A stretch of 64,000 nucleotides of DNA from NCBI GenBank assembly GCA_036320915.1, contig JAXBDG010000006.1:558001-622000 (forward strand). The letters are read 5' to 3'. The notes below the pieces were generated by a model. That model was not told the DNA's origin, searched no databases, and saw only the letters and a program-made list of their open reading frames with translations. Source of the DNA: Linnemannia elongata (taxonomy: Eukaryota; Mortierellomycota; Mortierellomycetes; Mortierellales; Mortierellaceae). The position numbers and the translations under genes are program-made. The first letter of the stretch is position 1. The number at the start of each line of letters is the position of its first letter. Shown one piece after another: positions 35,462 to 47,300 of this stretch.

Positions 35462-38400
35462 ATGGCCCACGCCGACTCTGGGGACGCCGACACCCACTAC
35501 CAGGCATTTCGCGTCCCAAGCGAAAAAGAACCCATCTTCTTTCCTGCCTACCAACATCCGATTACCAAAGACCTCTATGTAATCTGGTCCGACATCACAA
35601 TCTGCTTTCCGGAGGCGACTAGGATCCAGTTCAGAAATGTCTATGTCCCCATGCTGAGGGACTCCCGACTCTACAGGTTAGTTTTATCTTTTAATTGAAT
35701 TTATCGTCAATTTGCATGGAAGGAGGGAGTTGTTGATCAAGGAAGAGGGATACAGTAGGCTAACTGTTTCACTGATTTTGATGGAAATGTAACTGCGTAG
35801 GGTCAAGCCATTCGGGATTAAATACCACCCTGGAGTCGTGCTGGATATCATCTTTGGAAGGAAGCCAGCCAGCAGGAAGAACAGGAACAGCAGTGAGCAC
35901 CAAAGTGCTAGCTCAAGTATTGACCATCCTGCAGTAGCAGCGGTCACTGTTGGAGAGGTGCCTGGTCACGGTGCGGATCATTTTGCAAGAGACGAGAATG
36001 GCAAGGATGATGTCGGCGATCATACTGAGGGAGAAGGAGAGGCAGAGGCACAGACGACGAAGTACCAGGAATACAGCGCAGTTGGACTGAATCCCATGTT
36101 ACAGGAGAGCACCGATCAGGTGGTTCTCTTTTCCGTGCCCATTTTATCTTCAGCATCGGATAGGGGGGTATTGGCGGAGGGGGAGGAGGCACCCAAACAA
36201 GTGGATGATTCGGGGACGAAGAAGCAGAAGGAGAAGCAGGAGCGGGAACGGGAACAGAAGAAAGAGCATCAGCAGAAGGAGACCCCCGTCGATAATGCTC
36301 GTCCGAAGCTACCATTCACTATTGAGGACTTGATCAGGCATCGCGTCAAGAATATCATGGAGGCTCGGTACTCTTGGGCTCAGTGCAGCGGTCACTCGAG
36401 ATTCTTTGTCCTCCTTCCCGTCTTAGGGAGCAACTCGCGTACGTCAGGAGCAGCCTCAACGTCATCTACAGCACCGACACCAACCTCTACTGCAACGGGC
36501 TCCGTACCAGGAATTCACAACAAAACCAAATATCAGCTCTATTTCCTTTGCGATTGTGGCGACATCCCAGAAGCCAAGGATAAAGCCAACCCTCATTGGA
36601 TCGACAAGAACGGCAGGGTACCAACCAGCTTACCGGCGGTCAAAGACCTTAACCAACAGCAACTCCGAGCGCTCATCCCCGTCGTTGGCGACTATGTGAT
36701 GGGTATACTCGAGATGCTCAAATATGGAGTTTACGTGGATAAGATTCCTCAGGACACTGCTCAGCGCGTCTCCTTGGCGATCAAGTACCTAGAATCGAAG
36801 GGAGTGCAGTCGTGCGAGAGTTTTATGACCGAGATGTCCTCAAACCCCACAGTGCCCGTGACAGGGTCGCTGCTGGACCGACTAACACCTCTCGCCATTA
36901 TGGTTGAAAAGACATTGGACACTTTCGGGAACAAGCTCAGTCGCGACCCCAATGGACAATACTCTGTCATGTATCCACTTAGAACGGCGAGGGGTGACGC
37001 TCGTTGGATGTGTGGGCGCCATTGGATGAGCACATGGTCTGACGTGGCGTTATATACAAAGGCCCTCACCTTTCACCAGGAACCAGATTCTCCGGAGGGT
37101 TCGTTCACTCCCCTTTATGGCATTTTGAGTTCTCGGATTACGACAGTGAAGAGGGCGCTCCAGTTTTTCGAGCTGGTAAGGCACATTCCTCGGAATCCTG
37201 TGTTTACGGTCTGGCTGGATTGGGACTTGACGGTGAAGGACGAGGACGAGCTTGCCCAGGCGATCGGGCGACTTTCTGCGGCAGTGGTCCATATCCTCGT
37301 TCGGGGCAGGAGCGGGCCTCAGGACGAGGTCGACGCCGGAATGGCGTTCGGGCAACTGAGGTTGACGACGGCAGCTTTACAAAATTCGGATATCGAGATG
37401 TTTACGCTAACGGAGGCTGATCCTGAGGGCAAGTACAACTATCAAGATCTTCCCACAGATTTTACTTATCGACAGTCGTATGGGCCGAAAGCAGGAGCTC
37501 AGGTCACTGTGATTAGCCGACACGAGAGAGGCGGAAGGATGGCGGCAGCAGTTAGAGGAGTCGATGCTAATCTTGCCTTTGCCACAATCCGCCGTGTTAC
37601 CGGAGGATTCCACCATTTCGCCGGTCTGCGGTTTGGACACAGTGAACACCATCTAATCGTCAAGTTTGGAGGGACCAAGGAGGGAGAGGTAGCTGGATCC
37701 GATGTCGAGAAGGATACAGACTTTGCCAACGGCGACATGATGTCATTCATTGAGAAGCGGCAATGGAAAGATGAGGTCTACTGCACGTCGGACATTGACT
37801 TTGGCGCCCAGTTTTTTCATCTGGGTTACTTGAGCAAGGTGATCATGAGGTTCTCGCACGACAGTCATCGGGCCGAGGTGCGTGAGCTGATCATGTCGAA
37901 CAAGCACCTCAATGCCATCACGTTGGACTGCCAGATGCCCGATTTTGATCCCAGTCAGGTCTTTGAGACCTACAAGGAACTCCTGTCCGAGCACCCCACC
38001 ATCGAGATTTTCCAGATTCATTCTCGAATGCACTCGGCAGAGGTTACATCCATCTTTACATGGAGGAACCCCAACGACCCAGCCAAAACACGAGTCGATA
38101 TCACTTGCAGTCGATGTGACGATGTCGAACCAATGTTCCAGCGGTACGCACCTATGATTGAGCGACTTTCACTGGAGGGAATCGACGAGACGGATGCGGC
38201 AGCCATGTTGAAGTCGATGCGACGCAAGAAGAGACCCCTCGCTCTCAAGTCCATCTCCGTCAGAGACATTCATCTGCTAGAACCTGCCGTCCGCGAGATC
38301 CTACAGGAGGTTATTCTCAAGGGAGCCATGGAGGATGTGATCATTCGCGGATCCGTCATAGCTCAGGGGTGGAGGAAGGAGAGTGTATCGAAAGCTAGGC

Positions 38401-39044
38401 TGATGGCGAATGTTAAGATCTGGGCTGAGTTTCTGGTGGCGGTCCGATCCAAGGTGACCGAGCTAGCCGTGCAGGATAGTCCCAAAAGACGATTTCTCCA
38501 GGCGATGGAGTCGCAGCCTGCCGCGTCGGTAGAGATGCCTCGGCTGACGCTATTTCACCTCACATGTGCCACTCAGGCGAGCTTGCTCGAAAGTGCCTGG
38601 TTGGGTATGTTTTTCAAGTACAAGGGTCCGGCAGCTCAGGAGGAAGAGAATGTTTTCAAGTCTGGTGATGTCAGCTTAGCCGACGCATTCACAAGGACGA
38701 GTCAGATGGTGGAGAAGAATCAGACAATCACCGATCTGCGTCTGCGCGAGGGAGTGATTATACGAGAGGACTGGGACCGGTTTCTTGGATACCTGGATTT
38801 CTCGCAGATGGTCAACTTTAGCGTTCAGCAAACCAACGTGTTGGCTCGGGCAACGTTGCTCCAGATTGCCAATGTTGTCCCGAGGGACAGTACAGTACTG
38901 CAACACTTTTATGTGCGTGACGGTAAAGGCGTTGATGACGATACAGGTGCGGCTTTGGAGGCCATATTTGGGCCGATGAAGGCGGACGTTGAGGGCGAGC
39001 AGGAGGGCAGCAAGCTCATTGACCTTAACGGCTTTGTCCTCTAG
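35462..39044 (+). CDS. Tandem paralog 3, uncharacterised fungal protein (1152 aa)
   Basis: Exons 35462-35676 and 35801-39044; the 124-bp intron is phase 2 within the same Arg codon as in paralogs 1 and 2. N-terminal unit: HYQAFRVPSEKE, HPITKDLYVIWSDI, FRNVYVPMLRD, VKPFGIKYHPGVVLDI. The linker is Glu/Lys/Gln-rich (about 90-240), with a Ser/Thr/Pro insert before the Cys motif. The middle block at about 243-404 has FTIEDLIRHRVKN, GHSRFFVLLP, FLCDCGDIP, HWID and VGDYVMGILEMLKYGVY. The C-terminal region keeps NPVFTVWLDWDL, PSQVFETYKE, RRKKRP and ends LIDLNGFVL. The middle third is closest to paralog 1 (RHWMS.WSD, FFEL, AIGRLSAA, QSYGPKAG). The retroposed insertion upstream may have replaced or displaced its promoter. 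Function unknown. Confidence 0.85.
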
Positions 39045-39115
39045 TGCATCGCCACCCTTTTCTGGTTTTTTTTTCTCTAGTTCTGTTTTTATTTTAATAT
39101 GTTTTATTTTGAAAG

Positions 39116-39121
39116 AATAAA
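39116..39121 (+). terminator. Poly(A) signal of paralog 3
   Basis: AATAAA 72 bp after the stop codon, in T/A-rich DNA. Confidence 0.55.
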
Positions 39122-39431
39122 GAAAGCATCATCTAGGCCTTGCATGAAAGTGAGGACGTGTTTCATGATGAGACGTATTCACTGATCAGCAAACGCATAA
39201 CTTTTGGTGGCGCTGTTGGCAGTTCAATTGAAGCACTTGATGGGTTGACCTTCAGCACCATACCTCTTTTTTATGGATCCAAAGTATCGGAATTCCTCCT
39301 CGCTCCTCCTGTTCGAAATTTTTCTCGAAGCCTATTTCTTTCTTCGCTTATTTCAATGGTGTCATTATTACTTGAACACAATCCAATGCCCAAACACTAA
39401 TGACAGACAAACACAAAAGCAAAAGCCTATA
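39122..39431. other. Intergenic, no feature recognised
   Basis: About 310 bp of ordinary composition between the 3' end of the paralog array and the MITE. Nothing further is supported. Confidence 0.5.
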
Positions 39432-39646
39432 CAGTCGAACCTGTCTAATTGCATAATGATGGGACCGGATGAATTTTATGCAATATGCAATTTGACAGTG
39501 TTGTACTATGAAGATTCCAGTGTAGGATACTGTAGCTCATAATTCTGGTGATTCTGGGGCTGGACGAAAAAAAAAAAAAAAAGAGAGAAAATATGCATTT
39601 TGACAGGTTATGCATTATAAAGTATGCATTTTAACAGGTTCGACTG
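39432..39646. mobile_element. TA-flanked MITE (pogo/Tigger-like ends)
   Basis: 215 bp starting CAGTCGAACCTGT and ending in its exact reverse complement, flanked on both sides by TA (39430-39431 and 39647-39648), the Tc1/mariner/pogo target duplication. The terminal inverted repeat is exact for 13 bp and continues with mismatches to about 24 bp. TGCATTTT-(G/A)ACAGGTT occurs twice at the right end. The interior holds a 17-A run and no transposase frame, so it is non-autonomous. Confidence 0.82.
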
Positions 39647-42600
39647 TACTGCCCTTCTTCTCACACCCATCATCTCCTGCCCAATCATGCTCAACGTCTC
39701 TTCACTTGCCCTAACCTACCCGTCTCACCCCGTGGATAATCACTGTGTATAATATGGCTACTAAATAGAAATAAGGTATTTTCTCGAGCATACCAACCAA
39801 CGACTTTTTTTTTTCATGCCATGGTACAGCCCAGGTACCTTTTCTATTGTCACAATCAAATCTTAAAAAACAAGGTCCTGATGAAGGCGCCTTCTTTTTG
39901 TGTTTTGTGTTATGTAGCTCTTTGCTGTTGTTGTTGTTGTCGAATCTCTCTTTTAGCGGAGGCGCGGTACAAACAAAACGCGACATGACACGGTCAAAGT
40001 AAGATTACCTCAGAAAGGTACCCGAGATTTGAGTAAAAAAGAGCGGAACCGAAATCAAGACAGAGAAAAAAACCATAAAATCAATGCGTCATTGATCGGC
40101 GTGGAGGTAATGAATAATTGAAATGGGGGAGCTTAAAGGCTAAGAACAAGCAGATGGAAAGGAGATATCTCTGTCGAGGTGTGTCTTTGGGCGGTGTAGT
40201 AGAGAAAATAGTCAAGGTTGGGCTGTGTCTTCTTAAAGAAGGTCGTGGTTTATCCAATTAACAGGCACGGCGAGAAACAGCATTCTTGTTTCTATCTCTA
40301 TCTTCCTTTTTACCTTACGCATGCACTAGAAAGAATCACGAGAGAAAATAACACGAAATATACGATAGGCGGGGAGTGCCAGGCGGAAAAGTGGGAGTCT
40401 AGGTCTTTTCAGGGAAAAGGGCACGAAAAGTGAAGGGGAAAGGAGCAATTGCTGCGCGCATACATAGCTTCTCATTCCTCGCCGCGGTTGCGTGCGGATG
40501 GAAGAGGAGAGTATGTGCGTGCGTGCGAAAAAAAAAATGGCGTGAAGGATATCTTCCGCTTACAAAAAGGAGTGTACTTAACGCAGAGGAACTAAGCAAA
40601 AAGTGGGACGATAGAGCAGAGAGAACCTTGAGAAATACAAATTGCAACAAATCACAGGGGTCTGGATTGCGATCGATGAAAGTCATTCTTTCCGCGGAAG
40701 TTCTTTTGCTGTGGACAAAAAAGAAATTGAGATACACAGAGGAAAGAAAACACACTACTTCATTCAATAACACGCAAACACAAACTTTCGACTTTGTGTT
40801 GTTTTCCTCCTGTTCACAAGGACTGTTTTCTTGTGACACCATGAAGTTTGATGACGCCTCAAACACAAAAAAGCCAAGAGAAGTCAGAAAACAAAAGAGA
40901 ACCCATCCAATAGATAAACAAGGGCGCGAGTTTCTCCGCCGTCAGAAAACACAAAAGTAGAAATAAGGCCTTTTTTGTTTTTGAGCCCTCTTTTTTTTTT
41001 CTTGCTGTTTGTGTCCTTGGGTCTTCGTTGGTTTTAGTTGTTTGATTTTGTGTACTCTTGTTTTTGTGCAGTGCGTTCTTCCTGACTAGTGGGTTCAAAG
41101 ACGTGAGTAAACAAACAAACGAAGAAAGAGATACAAGATCTTACGAAGGGGACCCAGTTTTTTTCTCGCTTTTTGTTTGTGCACAAAAAAAGCTTTGATG
41201 GTCCGTATCTTCAACATATTTTGCGCCATGTACACCCACTCGATCGTATTTTATTCCAATCTATTTAGTCCTATGATACATGAAAGAATTGATGAAGATG
41301 AAGGTAAGAAGGAGGGAAGGAGCAACAATCAGGATAAAGGAAGAAATACATATCACGGATTTGAGTCCAACCAAGCTACGCATAGAAATTAGATCGGGTC
41401 TCGAGTTCGGAGTGGAAGTAGAATCCATCTTCTCTTGTGCATGGGCACAGAGAATCGGGAAAGAGGGAAGGAGTGATCTCCTGGAAAGAGAGGGAAGGAA
41501 GTGTGAGCGGACAAATGGGCGAAAACGAGAGCCTAGTTTTGCTATGCTTTGTTGTTTTTTTTAGGGCTGTTTCCTTCCAAATCTCTTCTGTGTTCCTGTT
41601 GATGTTTGGTATTGGTGTTGGGGCACCAAAAACACATGCAAAACACACAAATATGCAAACATCCTCATCCATTACATGCATGTATGAGGGAATTAAAAAT
41701 AAATAACGTGCGAGTAGAATGTGAAGTACTGTGGACGATGAGATGACGGTGGAAGAGAAGGAGATGTGCAGATGTTGACGTTTTTTATGGGCTGTTTATT
41801 TTGCCTGCATGGATACTCATGCCCAACTTAGCACAAGCCCCCTCTCAGCTCCCTTTACCATTCACCCTTAGTCAATGTCGACAAAAAAAACCAGCTTGAG
41901 CTGGAAAATCAACGAAGACTCTTTGCGCTTAGAGTTGGGCTGTTATTTTGTCATTTTGGCGGGGAGGAAAGTGCATGGGTGCAAAGAATGGAATGAATGA
42001 GACTAAAAGATAGAAGAATCAACAAAAAAGCATAGTTGAGAGCCATTCTCTCAACATTCATCGCACCTTGTGCAGTACTTTCGCCGTTGTTTTTTTCCGA
42101 CTATTTTCAGCTCTGTTTTCACATTAACCTTGACCCAATTGTTTGTAGCCTCTTATGCTTTGAACTTTTTACTTGAAGTGAAATGGATGGACGAAAGTGG
42201 TTCTAGTTCGTTGATTTATCAAAGCAGCAAACATTAACAATCATACTCGTGCAGGAAAAGAGCATAGAAGAAAAGAAAAGAACGGAGAGGATGACAATGC
42301 ATGTTCCCTCGCCCCTTTCTTCTCAATGACCCGATTCAAATGCACCTGTTGCATTGATTTTATCCAAGATCTGGTCCATACCTTACTACCTTTCCTTCCC
42401 CTTTTTCTCCTACTCTTGGTCACTTACCAGCAGTTGTTTTCTCCCTCCTCTCGCTACACTCCTCTCCCGCCGTAGTCATCATATTGGCTGACGGAGAACA
42501 TCTAGAACAAACATTTCAAGTCATAGGCTTGCAAGGCATGAGGCATGCATATGTTGTTCGCTCATTCTCGTCTCCCCTTTCTTTTTCTTGTCGCGTCATT

Positions 42601-44379
42601 TTGTTTTGTCTCCTTCTCCTTATTAAGGCACAATAAGAGCAAGAAGGAAGGATGAATACAAGGAGAGAGAAGGAAATGATTACCAGGAACCGTAGTGCTC
42701 GTCTACTTTGGTTGACCCCAGTTTTTTATCCATTCAGGTCACAGATGTCTCATTTCTTACCAACGGCCTTATCATATTTCTTGCTCCCTGCGAACCATGC
42801 AGCACTTTTCGCGACATCAAGGATAGCGACAAAGTAAACTGAGCGCGCGAATAAAAGAGGTAAGAAAAGGATGAAAATGTAAGGGTAGAAGAGCGCGCAA
42901 TGCAAGTGTTCTTCTTACCTGACCCTTTTTTACCAATCTACCCCTCCCCCCCCTGAACAGTGCTCTTTGGTAACGAAATGCGTAACTTTCATTGTGACAA
43001 AGCAACGCCCCTTGCGCACAACCTGTGCTTGCATTTTTCTCTCCCATCTCCCGCTACGGATGTATTATCAACCAAGTCGTGCATAACCCTCGCCCCTCTT
43101 TCTTTGTAAATGCTGGGAGTGAGAGAATTGAGAAGGGATAAAGATGGAAAATGAGACCCATGAGATCATTGAACACATTACACAAAAACACAAACACAAA
43201 CACAAACACACAGTCGCGTCAAGAAATCAATAACAATTGCATTGAATACAAGCGAAGATCCGAGGAGTGCAGGACAACAAATGTCCAAACACTAAAGACG
43301 CAGCACAGAAACCGTGGAGCTGTCTGTTACCTGATGTTTGTGCACTTTTTGCATGGTAGTCTGGTAAGTAAATATGCGACGCCTCGTACTTCAAAAATAA
43401 CTTTTCTTTATTCATTGCCTTGCATACCTCCCGCTGTCTGTCTTTGGTTGTTTTACACACGGAACAAGAGATACCTTACGACATACCGAGAGTAGACACC
43501 GCCTTGCTGGTGTCTGTGGACACGAAGGAGAACGCTCCATGTGTGCGTCATGCGCGACTGAATGTTAAAAGACATCCAAAGGGGACGCGAATGAGGGGAA
43601 AAGAGAGAACGTAGGGAGAAGAGGGACGACACCCGGGAGACATCACAAAATGATAGGTAATGAAAAAAATCATAGCCGTATTGTCGACTGAATAGAAAAG
43701 AAATATGAAAAGGGGGAGGTGAAATGATGGGTGGTCGACGGCGAAATTGAAGGGCAAAAGATGGGAGGGAAAAAAAAGAAAAATGAGTGTCGAGGTTCGC
43801 TTAATTCTGGCACAGTACTCCCTCTTCACTTTGCAGTACAGTTGGGAGAAAAAATGGGCGGGGGCGGGTTGAACGGGTTGTTTGGTGAGAGAAGCAATGT
43901 ATGCGGATGGATGAGGTACATGCATGCGAGTTTGAGAAAGGAAGAAAGATGTAAGGAGAACCTTCTTTGCTTTTTGACAATGCGCATTGTTTACTTTTTT
44001 TTCCCAACGGACGGATGAGCGAAGAGACGCATTTTCAACCAAACACATTGTATAGGAGGAATAAGAAATATGGAAAGGGAACTCCAGAGACAGAGACAAA
44101 GAGAGGGAAAGAGAAGGCGCGTGAGAGAGAGGGAGAGAGTGATGTCCAAACAAGAGCACGACAAAAAAATCACAAACACAAACATATACAAAACACAAAC
44201 ACAAATAAAAACAAGAGAGAGAAAGAAAGGAGATTACAGAGGGAAACACAGATGGATAGACGGGCAGATAGACGAAAAAACAACCCTCACCGACACCAAC
44301 CACAACAAAGTAAAGACAAGTAAACAAACAGAGACAACAATGCACTTGCACAGAGCTCCTCTTCTCTCCTCCTCCTCTT
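39647..44379. other. Stretch without a supported gene
   Basis: Short open frames with no recognised domain. Contains a CACAAA tandem tract near 43181-43211 and purine-rich GA/GAGA runs near 44080-44240. No tRNA or structured RNA was recognised. Confidence 0.4.
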
Positions 44380-47300
44380 TTGTGTTTCTATCACCGTCCT
44401 TTTCTTTGTTGCCTTCTCGTCTTTTTCTTCCGCGATCTTCTCCTTTTGTACATGTCTTTTCCTTTTGATTTTAAAATGCCATTTCAATTGAATCTTCACT
44501 ATGCCCAATGGCCAATAGAGAGAATACAAAGCAGTGTTTTTCGATTGTCACCCCCGTTTTGCGCCCGGCTGCTTGTTTGCGCCAACTCTTCCTTTTCTTT
44601 ATATGGGGATCTCGTGCGTGTGTGTCTGCTTTTGCAACTGCAATTGTATGCCTTCCCCTTGTTCTCCTTCCATTACCTTTCCATTTCTTTTCTCATCCTT
44701 ATTGTTCTCATCTTTGAATTCGATTTCTCCCTTCCTGTTTCTTGTTTCCTTCTATCTTCGTTCATCCCTCTTCTTCCTCTTCCCCCTTTTCTCCCCCTTT
44801 TGTCCTATCCATTGTTGCGCGTTTCCTGATCTATCCCTTTGCTATCTCGCCCCCCATTCAATTCAATTGGCTTTTGTTCCTTCCATACATCCCCTCCCTC
44901 TTTTCTGTCCTTCCCCCTCTTCTCCTCATCCCTTTCCTTATTTTCTTTTTTTTTCCCACTTACATCCCTCACTTATGTCCCCTTCTTTTTCAGCTTCTGA
45001 ACCTTGAATCCATTGGGCCGCCGCCCTGTGTTGTCCTGTCTTGCATTTTTTCTCCTTGGTTTGCTCGCCTCATTGACAGTAAGGCATCTCGTCCATCCAT
45101 CTCCAAATAACCTCCGAACTTTGTTGTCCCCTCTTTTTCAATTCTTTATCTTCTCTTCTCAGTGCCCGTTTTTGTTATTATTGGTGCAAAAATAAAAGTA
45201 ATGGATGAGTTATTTAGGGATATAGGTGACGAATGAGACCGTTTAGTGATGTTGAGACGCGTCTTGATTTCACTTTCGGACATTTCGTATTTGTTGCTGC
45301 TCTTCCTTCCACTCATGCATCTTGAGAGAATGAACGTCGTGTAAAACGGGAGTGTTATTTACGTTTGTAAAAGAGAAGGAGAGGGGAAGGAGAGGGGAAG
45401 GAAAGGTCTTGAAGAATGGAGAAGGGAGTAAGGGGTGGAAGGGGTGTGCATGCGGAATTTATGTGGATTAGGAGTTGTTGACTGCGCTCTTCAATGAACG
45501 GAATTGATACCGCTATTCTATCAAATTTTTCGCCCAGAACCCTTTTTTTCTGTTCTCTGTCTTTCTCGCTCTCGCTTTCGCTCTCTACACACTCGCACTC
45601 GCTCCTTCCCTCCTGCATTCTCCGTTTACTTTCCAACTTATTCCCGTTCTCATTCAGTACAGTACAGGTGCCAGTTGTTTGCTGCTCAATAATAACTGGA
45701 CGATTCACACCCCTTGACTGGATTATTAAGCTTTTGGTGTGGGACAACAAGAATATGAACAATGAAGAAAAAAATACGGAAGTCAAACCATATGCAGTTT
45801 TCTCTAATATTTTTTTTAAGTGTACAGTTCGCGGTACTCTTCTTTTCCGAATAGCATAACGAAACAAAGTCAGCGTAGTGGAGTTCTCATATTCAACATA
45901 CATAGAGTCGTAGTCGTTTTAGTTATCTTGGGTGAATGCTCTGTTGCTTTAATTCGTCCTGCATTCTCTAATGTGCGTACCACATCTGGGTACCCACTCT
46001 AGCCCCTTCTTCGTTCCTTAATCCTGGTTGACCCCTCCTTGCCTTCTCCTGATATTTTTATGTATTTCTTCCCTTTCATCACGGCCACCCTCTCATTCTC
46101 TGTATTTTTTATTTACATCTCTTCTCTTCACCGGTGCTCACCCCAATTGGCAAAACAACCTATGTCGACTGCTTCGAATTGCAAACAAATGAGATGCGAA
46201 AGGAACAAGAAGGTTGTCGAGAGATCATGGAAATCTTTTTCTTTAACGCGCGCACTGTCGCTTCTTTTGAGACTCTTCATCCCCCCTTTTTACCTCCTTT
46301 TCACTCTATCATCAGCCAACATATCGCGTCTCTCAGACCTTATGTCAATATAAACATCATCTTTCACTCGCTTCCTGCTCTCTGCCCCTTTCCGCTCCGC
46401 CTTCGGCACATCTGCCTCCTTCTATCTCCCTTCCTGAGCTCGGCCACAAATACCCAGTCGTTGTTGTCGTTCAGCCCTTGAAAATCCGACCCCTTTTTTG
46501 CAAGATTTTTTTTATTATTGTTGATGTTATTGTTGTTATTGTGTTTGCCTTGAGTAGTTATATGTCTTCCGTTTTGCCTTTGGGTCTTGTGCTTTGTCTG
46601 CCTTTGCAGATGACCTGGTAGACATCCTGTGCATTTCTTTCTCTTGAAGTAGAGAAGGGGGTGGAAATAGTGAAAGAAAAAGCGGGAAAGAAGGGGGGAA
46701 AAGGACAGAGGGTTGGAGAAGGGAGAGAATGAACGTGTTTTGTGTACGTGTGTTCCTGCTTGTTTCTCTTTATCCACAATCTCTCTCTGTATACGTTGTA
46801 TGTGTGGTGGCCCTCAGTTTCCCCCCTTATGCAATTGATGTGATTTCATTCCAAAAGCCTGGGCCATTTTTTTCTCGAGCCTAGGGTATCCCACTGTAAC
46901 AATTTCCTTGGAACAGGGATTGTTGGTGGTATTGTTTGCGTCTTCCCCTCCCCCTTTCTACCTACTTTTTTTACTCCTTCCCCTGCCTGGGATGGGACTG
47001 ATGGCGTTCGTATCTGGTGCAATCTTTCCTTGTGGGGATGCATAGTAGTGGGTTGTTTGTGAACGGAGAGCGAGAATAGGACGGAGAAGAAAGTAGCGTG
47101 CGGTCCACTATATATTAAAAATGATTCAATTAAGAGAGAAATAGGGATACGCGAATTGAAGGAAAAGGTTGGCCCTTGCTCTCCTATTCTTGCTTCTTCC
47201 AACTTCTACGTTTGAGCCCTTTTTTTGGGATGGATAGACAGGTATGAATAATGAGGACAGGGCGGATTACGAGGGATGCAAAAAAAGAAATCAAATGGGC

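Noticed and set aside
43181..43211. CACAAA tandem tract considered as telomere-like
   Set aside because: Few units, internal position, and the unit is not a fungal telomere repeat I know.
43548..44351. 267-codon open frame, minus strand
   Set aside because: Cys/Leu/Phe/Ser low complexity from GA/CA-rich DNA on the opposite strand; no codon bias.
45355..45903. 182-codon open frame, minus strand
   Set aside because: Includes repeats such as ESESESEKDRE from a CT-rich tract; no homology recognised and no conserved structure.
46134..46481. 115-codon open frame, plus strand
   Set aside because: The first 35 residues look plausible but the rest is pyrimidine-derived; no donor site or homolog could be supported.
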